Assembly: GCF_016920785.2 (NCBI RefSeq)
Contig: NW_024609880.1
Coordinates: forward strand, 65,934,955-65,998,954
Length of the DNA stretch: 64,000 bases
Source: Ixodes scapularis
Taxonomy: Eukaryota; Arthropoda; Arachnida; Ixodida; Ixodidae
Direction of reading: 5' to 3'
Of this stretch, positions 20,727 to 29,032 are shown in pieces (within the stretch, counting starts at the first letter, position 1; each line of letters starts with the position of its first letter). The notes beneath the pieces are model-generated. The model saw only the letters and a program-made list of their open reading frames with translations. It searched no databases and was not told the DNA's origin. A program made the position numbers and the translations under genes.

Positions 20727-22106
20727 TTAGTTTTCCCGGCGACGCAGGGGAGACACGCTTTCTCGGCGGGGTCGTGACACTGGGGACGCTGAACGTCGTG
20801 GCGATGGGGAGCGGGCTCCACGGCGGAGAGACGACACTGGGGAGGGCGAGCGTGCGAGGTACTCCTCAATGTCGCGAGGGCGTTCGCCGTACCTCGGGCG
20901 TGGGTCGTTCGGGTGGAAACCGCGCAGCCCAAGTCGACGGTAGGGGCAGCTGCGGTAGATGTGGTCGGCTTCCCCGCAGTGGTAGCAGAGCGGGCGTCGA
21001 TCAGCCGTCCTCCACACGTCGGTCTTTCGCGGCGCAGCTTGTTCTGGGTGGACGTGCGCCCGATCTTGTTGGCGTCGGGAATACTCCGGCGCTGGAGGCT
21101 CACGTCGGGGTGGCGCCGTATACTGGTGAGCTGGGGGCGATGGTCGTCGGGTAACTGCGGCGTAACTCAGCGTGGGCGGTTCGGGAGTGGCGCCGACGAG
21201 AACTTCTGGCTGCAGCGCCTGATGAATTTCGTCCCGGACAATCTCGGCGACTGAGGCCGTAGCCGGGCTTGTGGCAGCAGGTAGCAGCTTCCTGATTTCC
21301 TCCCGCACGACGTCCCGGATGATGTCGCGGATGTCCGGGATGCTGCAGCTGGACGTCGACAGGGCAGCGAAGCCGGGAAGTCTCTGGTAGTGCGAGGCCC
21401 GTGCGTGAAGGGCACGTTCGATGTTGGTGGCTTCAGTGATGAAACCTTGGACAGTTGTAGGCGGGCTCCGCACGAGGCCCCCGAAGATGTTTTCTTTCAC
21501 GCCCCGCTTTAGGATCTTCAGCTTCTTTTCTTCTGGGGCGTCAGGATCCGCGCGGCTGCTCAGTCGAAGAACATCTTCGACAAAGCTAACGACGCTCTCA
21601 TTAGGGCCCTGAACCCTCGCTTGAAGGAGGTCTTCGGCGCGTTCTCTTCGGTGTTGGTTGGTAAATGTTCTTCCCAACTCAGCCTTGCAATGCTCCCAGG
21701 TGGTGATTGATGCTTCATGGTTCTCGAACCAGTTCCGCGCGGTTGCTTCCAAGGCAAAGTAAACATTCTGGAGGCACTGTTCCGGTGTCCACCCATTATG
21801 GCGAGCCACTCGTTCGTACTGTTGCACCCAGTCGTCGATGTCTTCGTGGCTTTCGCCGTGGAAGGGAGCCGGTGTCCGAGGAGCGACGGGTAGGTAGACG
21901 ACGGCAGGAGCGGCGGGGCTCTGCGACTGGTTGGCCATCGGCGTCTTCTTCGGCTTGGGCTTGTCCAGCAGCAAACCGTACTCCGGATCTTCTCCCTTGG
22001 TGCGGCGGCTGGCCCGAGTTTCAGGTTCCGCGCTGAGTGGTCTTCTCACTGAGCCGGAAATCGGACTTGCACTGCGGTCCCTGGGAGGGGAACGCTGCAC
22101 GGGCAT
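20727..22106 (-). CDS. Gypsy-1 gag
   Basis: 459 codons starting at ATG 22106, about 25 bases inside the 5' LTR. The central part contains PAPFHGESHEDIDDWVQQYE and NWFENHE with TWEHCKAELGRTF, the capsid pattern of retrotransposon Gag proteins. One CCHC zinc knuckle (C-YH-C-GEAD-H-IYRS-C) sits at residues 374-387. The C-terminus is an Arg/Ser-Pro-rich nucleic-acid-binding tail. The intact frame and high LTR identity point to recent activity. Confidence 0.9.
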   Translation of the reverse strand: MPVQRSPPRDRSASPISGSVRRPLSAEPETRASRRTKGEDPEYGLLLDKPKPKKTPMANQSQSPAAPAVVYLPVAPRTPAPFHGESHEDIDDWVQQYERVARHNGWTPEQCLQNVYFALEATARNWFENHEASITTWEHCKAELGRTFTNQHRRERAEDLLQARVQGPNESVVSFVEDVLRLSSRADPDAPEEKKLKILKRGVKENIFGGLVRSPPTTVQGFITEATNIERALHARASHYQRLPGFAALSTSSCSIPDIRDIIRDVVREEIRKLLPAATSPATASVAEIVRDEIHQALQPEVLVGATPEPPTLSYAAVTRRPSPPAHQYTAPPRREPPAPEYSRRQQDRAHVHPEQAAPRKTDVWRTADRRPLCYHCGEADHIYRSCPYRRLGLRGFHPNDPRPRYGERPRDIEEYLARSPSPVSSLRRGARSPSPRRSASPVSRPRRESVSPLRRREN

Positions 22107-22111
22107 GCGGT

Positions 22112-22131
22112 ACCCGGCATCTCCACCAAAA
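22112..22131 (-). other. Gypsy-1 primer-binding site
   Basis: Three bases after the 5' LTR the element strand reads TGGTGGAGATGCCGGG, which begins with the TGG needed to pair with a tRNA CCA end. I could not name the tRNA. Confidence 0.5.
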
Positions 22132-22512
22132 TGTCACGAGTGGTGACCAATAAACAAGAAATAAACAGGGATAAATAAACGTTTAATGTGGCGAACTTGT
22201 GCCAAAAATAAAAGGGTATAAAAGATAATAACAGAGCGTCGCGGGCGTCGAAGTCGGCGTAGCAGCAGAGTCGAACGCTGGGGCGAAACTGACTCGACAA
22301 GGTAGCGGGCGGCCTCTTATCTAGAGTGTGTCACTATCTCGAAAATTCGGCGAAAGCGGCTCGAGCGTCGCGTGATCGGGCGAGAATGAACACGCACTTT
22401 CTAGAAAACAAAAGCAGGAATAAATGATAGAAGTTACGTGCGGTACATGAATAGACGAGAACTCTCTGGGGGTCCGTGACCGAGCGTTGCTTTCTCAGCC
22501 TTGCGCGCGGCA
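22132..22512 (-). repeat. Gypsy-1 5' LTR
   Basis: 381 bp, the partner of 16669-17049. The Pol II start and polyadenylation functions should lie here, but no clear TATA box was assigned. Confidence 0.95.
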
Positions 22513-22894
22513 ATATATAGTTTAGTTATAAGGGGCGACAGGGATATCTTTTTTTTTTTTTTTGTGTGTGTGTGTGTGCGTGTGATTGAGCTCATAAAAA
22601 GCAAAGGGCACATCCCGGAATGCAATCTAAAACTGCAAAACAACTTCGACAACCTATAAAGTTGGTATCTTTTATGCCTAGTTTTTCTATAGTATAGATT
22701 AGATATTTTCATAGTTTATTGTTAATGGTTTCTAAGCAGAATTTCTACCGGTTTGTGATTGTTTTTCAATATATTTCAGATGCTTCCCCCTTAATTATGC
22801 GGAAGTCCCTAACCACAGTTGCGTTTTTTTTTTTACGAGCTACACGACATTTCATGGAAGTTTTTCGTCCGTCACCTAATAAAACCCCATCGAT
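22513..22894. other. Spacer with a short (TG)n tract
   Basis: A T-run and TGTGTGTGTGTGTG at about 22550-22585. Otherwise unique AT-rich DNA. Confidence 0.5.
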
Positions 22895-23070
22895 AGCATT
22901 ACGATAGTTAGATATCGATAGATTCTCGATATTTGACAATAAACAATTTTACGCCAGTTGACTATTGATAGTAAGCTATCAAGTTTCACGATAGTCACCC
23001 ATCGATAGTTTTACGATAGTCGACTATCGATAGCGCTATCGATAGTACCGGCAACATTATCGATAGTTTT
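22895..23070. repeat. ATCGATAG-rich cluster
   Basis: At least eight variants of TATCGATAG, CGATAGTTTTACGATAG and GACTATCGATAG are packed in 175 bp. Many are self-complementary. This layout resembles the sub-terminal repeats of a cut-and-paste element, but no matching second end was found. Confidence 0.55.
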
Positions 23071-24000
23071 ACAGCACTACTGCAACATCCACCACCACCA
23101 GGATCGCGACCGGCAACAGTGTGACACTTCTCTGGCGTCATCAAGAGAAATCGAGGGACCCGTTTTTAGGATGCGGTAAACACACACCAGTCGGAGACGC
23201 GTTCCAGGCACCATAGCAGTACTCCAGGGGCTCTAGACTCGTGAAACACAAGGCTAGGGCCTAAGTTTACGGAACGCGCCGACTAAACTCACGCAACTAT
23301 GACGCAGCGCTTTTGTCGCCGAGGTCCAGTGAACGCACTCCACCAACTTTCGGCTTGAACTTTGTGTCTGACGAGTCTAAGAGGCCCGGTGTACTGTAAA
23401 TGTATACAACGGGGGAAAGGCAATGATCCGAAGCAAGAACGAAAAGGAAACCTCAAAACGCGAAACAGACAAAAATAGCTCTTGACTTTCAAGAAATAGT
23501 CTTAAGGATTGTTCACCCATTCGCGTTGGAGTGTGATCAACCGCGCTCAATCACCTTGTGACCGCTCAAAACCAGAAAAAAACACTCGCGCCATCTATTG
23601 TGCTACCCCGGAACACTCGTGATCTGCGTGTTTTTATTCGTTTAACCAGATTGAAGATTTTGCAGTACTGCTGCGAGATTTGCAGCAATATTGGGAGGTT
23701 TTTCCGAAGATTAATTATTAATTTTAGGGAAATATTTGGGCAGATGTGCGAAATAAAGTAATACAATATTCAGAACAACCTCTCGTCCACTTCTGCTGCC
23801 TCATCCGTATCTTCAACGAAGCAACGCTATGGAAAGTGTGTTATGTTTGTTGGCCCCTTCACGACATACAAGGCCGCGCTCCGGAGCGAGTAAGATTATG
23901 CGCCTGCCTAATTACGAGGGTGTAAATATCCAGGTACAACATAAAACAAGGCATAAATTGAACCAGAGAAAAGGAGATTAAGTTACCTTTCCAATAAAAC
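23071..24000. other. Intergenic, nothing recognised
   Basis: Unique sequence. Short frames on both strands at 23558-23766 are shadows of each other and carry no domain. Confidence 0.4.
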
Positions 24001-24004
24001 CACT

Positions 24005-24155
24005 TATTAAAAGCAGGGTGTCGAACCAAACCCGAAGGCGAACTGGAAAACCGGATCGAAACCGTTATTTTTGACCGAACCGGTATAGAAACCAAAATCA
24101 AATTTGAACGCGTCATGTTGCGGTTACCGGTTCAACGAAAGCGGTTCAGGGCCAA
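24005..24155. repeat. AACCGGTTCGA-type repeat cluster
   Basis: Repeated words GTCGAACCAAACC, GAACTGGAAAACCGGATCG, GACCGAACCGGTATAG, GTTACCGGTTCAACG and GCGGTTCAGGG lie in 150 bp. They resemble the sub-terminal motif arrays of hAT elements. One end only. Confidence 0.45.
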
Positions 24156-24159
24156 TTCT

Positions 24160-26053
24160 GTCAATAATTGGTCTTAATGGCAAAACTTGCGTGTGTATTT
24201 CTTTCTTCTATTGCCAAGACTGATCCTACATACTGTCAGATATTTTTACATTTTGTATTTATTGCATACGTACTAAAAATATATCATCAAAAGCAGAGAC
24301 ACACAGAGACCGCGTGGTGAGCGAGCATGCTCAGTTCCCGCCTTTACTTAAGCATCTGGAGAGTTTCAACTTTACTTTGTTTCTTGGATTGATCCCCCTC
24401 CGAGGGAGTGCCACAACTGAGGTAATCTAGTAACGTTGGCAGTGGTGGAGCCTGATGTCACCGCCGGAGCGCCGTGTGCAAAAGGAAGAAGTGTCGCGCT
24501 GCTTGTAGCAATGCGCTGCGTGTAGGAATGCTTTTATATTCCTACACGTAGGCAGTTTTAAGTCTCTTTGCCGAATTTTTTTTTTTTAAGATCTCAATTT
24601 TATTATTTATAATCAGTGAACGGACGATGACGGGTCTTGCATTAATGAAAAAAAAAATATTCGAGCACCACCGAAAAAAAGAAAAAAACGAAATTCCAAA
24701 CGCGCGTCTTACAGGTGTACGGAAACGAAATTCCAGCGCTCATTTTCTAGCTTTAATGTGTTGCATGTTGCAGCATACCCTCAAAGATACCAGTCTTTCG
24801 TTGAAAGGCACAAAAAAACTAATTTTAAAGCTAATTAAACGATTTTTCAAGTTGCACCTGGTGAATGCATGTGGAGCCTATTTGGGAGGTAATCCAGCAA
24901 CGTTGGGTAACTTGCTACGTGGTCATGACGTAGCAAGTTCCAACGGAGCAGCGCCGCTCTTTGGAATTCAACATTTTCCTTCCTAGCTTTCCTAAACTCA
25001 CAAATCGCGCATTGTACCAAACCATCGTTTGTGCATCCGAAAAACAGTTAATCTCCCCCTAGAAGATTAGCCTGTCGCTCAAAATTGGACAAAAATTGCT
25101 TTCTTCACCCCGATCACCCCTAAGCTGACAGTGCTGTGGAAGCTACGTGCTCCTTGGGCCAGCCTTACGCTCGTCACCCCACGGGTTCTTCCAACGGCTC
25201 GGTTGTAACGCGTTGACGCTATTGACACCACAACAACGCTGACGACGCCACAGAGTGCAAAGCTCATAACCACGACAGCCTTGCTATGCCAGGAACGCGG
25301 GAAATCTTTTCTTTCTGTTTTTGTTTGCGTCGGATATCCCATGACGCATCGCACCCTCCGTTCGGTTCTCTTCGAGCGCTTGCTCGAGTGCACCGTTTGA
25401 AACGAAAAATATAGCCAGTCATTCAAAATACAAACGTGTGATTAGCATTTACGGTTATTATCCGTCGTGCTTGACTAATTTCCGAATGAAATTTGAATAT
25501 TTAAATTTTTGTTTCCGCACCCCTTTAAGGAGGTCGAGCGAGTCGCTCTTTGCGCAGGGCAGTTGTTCGTTTAATTTGATTATTTTCGCTCGACAGCAGT
25601 TGCTGTCTTACGAAGTTCGAAATGCTTGGATGATAGCTGCCCCTTTTGCTATGTCTGCACTCGCCCGACGGATATCGGATTATTTCAACTCACTTCCTTC
25701 GTCTTCATTAAAGCTAACAGTTAAGCCGTGCATGTCCCATGGTATGTATTGTCACTTTAATATTTAACTTCGTTATCTGGTAATGTTAAGCGTCTGTGCA
25801 CATATTTAGTTTGTTTGATCGTCTTGTCACAGTCATTAGCACAATTATGCATACGTTTTTAACATATTATCTTAATAAATACACTTCGCATAACAAAGAC
25901 TAACATGCAATTTCTAAGATTTTAAAATTTCTCCATGGCATTTTTTTTTTTTTTTTTTTGTCGCGGTACGGTGCAAACTTTTAGAGGCTGTGTACGGAGC
26001 CAGTTGATAAACTAATTGCATTAATGCACCGTAATCACTGTTCAAAGGTGTAA
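24160..26053. other. Intergenic, nothing firm recognised
   Basis: AT-rich DNA with T-runs at about 24573 and 25939-25960. Related phrases GAGGTAATCTAGTAACGTTGG (24419) and GGAGGTAATCCAGCAACGTTGG (24886) hint at a diverged repeat pair. Frames of 119, 115 and 109 codons lack any known domain and are probably chance. Confidence 0.4.
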
Positions 26054-26240
26054 TATTGCCACCCGCAAGGCCGAGAAAGCAACGCTCGATCACGGACTTA
26101 GTCCCGAGAAGTTCGCATGGCGCCCCCTTACGGCGAACCGGGGTGACGTCACGGCGAGGAGAGAATTTTTCCCCGACTCGCCCCGCTCGCCCTGTGGAGG
26201 CTGTGACGACGCTAGCTGTCGGCGCACTCGTTTCTATTTA
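26054..26240 (+). repeat. Possible diverged solo LTR related to Gypsy-1
   Basis: The + strand starts TGCCACCCGCAAGGCCGAG and continues AAAGCAACGCTCGATCACGG. This parallels the Gypsy-1 LTR start in element direction (TGCCGCGCGCAGGGCTGAG, then AAAGCAACGCTCGGTCACGG) for about 43 bases. After that the similarity fades and the segment becomes GC-rich, ending near 26240. No internal retroviral-type sequence follows. This is best read as a fragment or solo LTR of a related but different family. Confidence 0.5.
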
Positions 26241-26294
26241 ATCTTTTTTTTGGCGTGTTTTTCGTAGGAAGTGTAAATTTTTATATGCGCCTTT

Positions 26295-26335
26295 ATTGAG
26301 GTATGGCCTGTAGCTACAGGCGAAACGTCAACCAA
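26295..26335 (+). ncRNA. Hammerhead-ribozyme-like motif, degenerate
   Basis: TTGAGGTAT precedes a perfect 16-base self-complementary stem (GCCTGTAGCTACAGGC), which is followed at once by GAAACGTC. Hammerheads have CUGANGA, stem II, GAAAC. The 5' core here is altered (TTGAGGT), so activity is doubtful. Penelope-like elements commonly carry hammerheads near their ends, so this may be a fragment of one. Confidence 0.3.
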
Positions 26336-26339
26336 CATT

Positions 26340-27110
26340 TGAAGCATGGTTGACAGGGCAGGCAACGCATGAATCGCAGCTGGTATATGAAAATGAAGAA
26401 ATATGGCCACAATTGCAGGAGCATCACTATAGATTTACATTTCGCACAATACATACTGCTGATGGTCTGAATAAATGAGCAGTTTATGTATACTATATTT
26501 TTTTGTATCTGTTTTTAAACAAGATCGCCGAAGTAGAAAATCTGCATGTTGTTCGAGCAACATACTAAATACAGTCTGGGCCATGGGGAGAGAATCACAA
26601 GTACGGCAGCCCAATTGCGGGGGCAAAGTAAGAAAACAAGATACATTTATAATATACATTGCTCGCATTTGACCTTTGTTGGATTCGGATAGTATTTCAA
26701 TGGACTACATGGGTGGTATCTGTAAACTTGTTTATATCAACCCTCGAGTAATGTATAACAAACGTAAGCGAAGGTTTCTAGCTTGTTATTAGTCCCTTAA
26801 GCCCTAAAATCGAGATTTTACCTAAATCGAATTGTCCTGAAGCTAAAATATCAGAAGCTTTTCTCACGCAGACTGTCGCCCTTCACAGGTTCCACATTTT
26901 CTGCTGCTAGTGCTGCACCTACCACTGGACAGCCGTTCGAATGCTTGCTTTTACTCCTGTTTTCCTCTGCTGTCAGAGAGTCGAGCTGTAGGCACTGTGG
27001 AAGCGGTGGAGAGTTTTAGAAGGAAAAGAGGTACGAAATAGTCCCTTATATATTAAAAGTTTCGTACCTGAAAGCAGGCTTTAGGTTTTATACGCTCGTG
27101 CCATAGTTTT
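26340..27110. other. Intergenic, nothing recognised
   Basis: AT-rich unique sequence with short unrelated frames. Confidence 0.4.
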
Positions 27111-27224
27111 ATTTGGAGCAGCTCCAAATACGGACGTCTCCCAAAACCAACTCACCCAAAAAAAGATTGTTTGTGGGTAGATGTTTATACAGCCTAGAAC
27201 TTAGTCTGCCTCAACGGGCGACTT

Positions 27225-27455
27225 GTCTCTCAGCTGTAGAAGAAAAATTTAGCCAGTGCAGTACAACCGCTAGCCTGAGGTCTTTAACGTGCACCACGCA
27301 CTAGTGATACATGTGACTGCACGCCGGTACGATGCTTAGCCAGATCGAAACGGGCAGGGGCGGGGATCGAACCCAGGATTCCCAGGTTCTACAGCGCGAA
27401 CTTTCGCTCCATGTGCACCGAGCTGGTGTGCGCTAACCCACTCGGTCACCGATTC
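27225..27455 (-). repeat. tRNA-derived SINE
   Basis: On the - strand the sequence runs GACCGAGTGGGTTAGCGC (A-box-like, 27447-27430) and about 60 bases later GGGTTCGATCCC (B box, 27374-27363), the internal Pol III promoter of a tRNA head. A body follows that includes CACTAGTGCGTGGTGC and CTGCACTGGCTAAATTT. A diverged copy of the body lies at 49098-49285. It could belong to a known tick SINE family such as Ruka, but I cannot check that. Confidence 0.6.
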
Positions 27456-27925
27456 GAAGCGAGCATCATCATTGTCATCATCATCGTGTCTGTGGCCGCA
27501 GGTACACAGACAAGGAATGCGATCCGTCAAGCAGCCAGCTGGACACATCTGCTGCGGGTGTGGAAACCCAGGTCCGGGCTTCCCAGGCGGTGATCCAGTG
27601 GAACGTCCTGTTTGGGTCCTGAACTAAACGAACGCTCCCTCGACTTGCCACAGCAGCCATCTTATCTGACCCGACGCGATCGAACAACGTTGTGGCACGC
27701 TCCCAAGTTTATTGCGTTATTGATTTTAATGCGGGCGTCGTGTACTAGATTGATTTGACAATATAAACATGTTTCTTTGGCCGTGGTGTAATAATTTTCT
27801 ATTCACTTGTGACAATGCCTCCTGTATACTGCATGCCTGGCGGAAGCGCTTCCCGAAGACGACTGTGTCCTCTTCTAACACCCGTGTGCATCACTAGACA
27901 GCGGTACCTACGTTGGGAGGCTATG

Positions 27926-28145
27926 TGGAGCGCAGGTTCGTCTGTTTCTTTTGCAGGGGCTGTGGTGACGTCAGAAAGCCGAGCTCTGATTGGCTCTAAT
28001 TGAAGGATAGTGGTTAGACCTCCAGGCAGCTTGCTTTGAGGTCTACCCACTATCCTTTCTTTAATCATTGCCAATCAGAGCTCGGCCTCCTGACGTCACC
28101 GCAATCCTTCCAAAAGAAGCAGACTAACATGCGCTCCGCTAGAGT
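27926..28145. mobile_element. Foldback MITE
   Basis: The left arm includes GCGGAGCGC-like, GTGGTGACGTCAG, CCGAGCTCTGATTGGC and GGATAGTGG-TTAGACCTC. The right arm repeats these inverted (GAGGTCTACCCACTATCC, GCCAATCAGAGCTCGG, CTGACGTCAC). Arms of about 100 bp enclose a spacer of roughly 15 bases. No coding sequence. Confidence 0.75.
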
Positions 28146-28207
28146 GTACTAGAAAGGACGCGTGGGCCACCGGAGTGCTATTTTGGTGCCTCCGCATGTG
28201 GAAAAAA

Positions 28208-28290
28208 AAAAAACAGCTAATCCAAGCCACTTCGCTCGTATATCCTGTCGGGCGCTACGAGCAAAGTGGTTCGGATTAGCCGCTTTTTAT
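28208..28290. repeat. Short inverted repeat
   Basis: AGCTAATCCAAGCCACTTCG and its near reverse complement GCAAAGTGGTTCGGATTAGC, with flanking A- and T-runs, enclose about 15 bases. Probably a small MITE or the core of one. Confidence 0.6.
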
Positions 28291-28429
28291 GAAAAACGCG
28301 TTTCGTTCCAACGGCAAGCTCGACCGGCACAGTGGTCAAGGACATAGAAACAATAGAACGCCGGACAATATTTTTATACAACCTAGACGTCAGGCGTCAC
28401 GTACATAAATTCCCCGCGAACCGACTTGT

Positions 28430-28725
28430 CGTCACAACGCCATGCAACATCAGGACGACGCCTTAACGTCAACGTCGTCATCGACGTTGACAATGTGCGT
28501 TACACGACATCAAGACTGCGTTCTGACATCATATTGCGTTGCAACGATGATAATGTCAACCTTGACGTTGATGACGATGACGACAACGTCACGGAACGTC
28601 AAAATGACTGCGCCCTTGTCAATGCAACGTCAAAAGGACGCTTGGTGTCAGTTCGTTGACGTCGTTGTCGACATGACGCAACTGGACGTCACGAAAATGT
28701 CCCGACAGCTTCACAACGTCGACGT
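28430..28725. repeat. ACGTC/GACGTT-rich satellite, left part
   Basis: Dense repetition of AACGTC, GACGTT, CGACGTC and ACGTCA in both orientations. The same kind of sequence resumes at 33364, showing that Gypsy-2 split one array. Confidence 0.75.
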
Positions 28726-28963
28726 TGTTATGTATAATACGAGCAACATTCCGCCGCTTTGTGGAACTCTCTACGGCGCCACTCGGGCGATCACGTAGTG
28801 CCGCCATCCCGCCGCCGCGGCATCCGGAGATCGGGTTACCCGAGCCGCCCACAACGCGAGCAGGCTGGGCCGTACGAAGATCGTGGGAATAAAGCAGTTC
28901 ATACTCAGCCAGCGACTGAAGTGGTCTCCCTCTATTTACGGGCCGAGACGCCCCAACATAACA
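28726..28963 (+). repeat. Gypsy-2 5' LTR
   Basis: 238 bp from TGTTATGTATAATACG to CCCCAACATAACA. It includes GTGGGAATAAAGCAG, where AATAAA may be the polyadenylation signal. Confidence 0.95.
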
Positions 28964-28984
28964 TTGGCGACGAGAAGCTGGATC
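28964..28984 (+). other. Gypsy-2 primer-binding site
   Basis: One base after the LTR, TGGCGACGAGAAGCTGG begins with the TGG that pairs with a tRNA CCA end. tRNA not identified. Confidence 0.5.
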
Positions 28985-29032
28985 CGAACCTACGAAGCCT
29001 GACTTCTACGGTGGGACACCGAGCCACAAGTT

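Larger units (their letters stand above)
16669..22512 (-). mobile_element. Gypsy-1: full-length Ty3/Gypsy LTR retrotransposon
   Basis: A 5.8-kb element on the - strand is bounded by two 381-bp LTRs and a 4-bp target duplication ATAT (16665-16668 and 22513-22516). Order in element direction: 5' LTR, primer-binding site, gag, protease, RT, RNase H, integrase, polypurine tract, 3' LTR. The order RT-RNaseH-integrase defines Ty3/Gypsy. I count five LTR differences, so about 98.7% identity and a recent insertion. The three coding blocks use three reading frames; see the gag, pro and pol entries. No envelope gene is present. Confidence 0.95.

Noticed and set aside
24627..25426. Frames of 119 and 115 codons on opposite strands
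   Set aside because: Composition follows local A-runs and no domain is visible.
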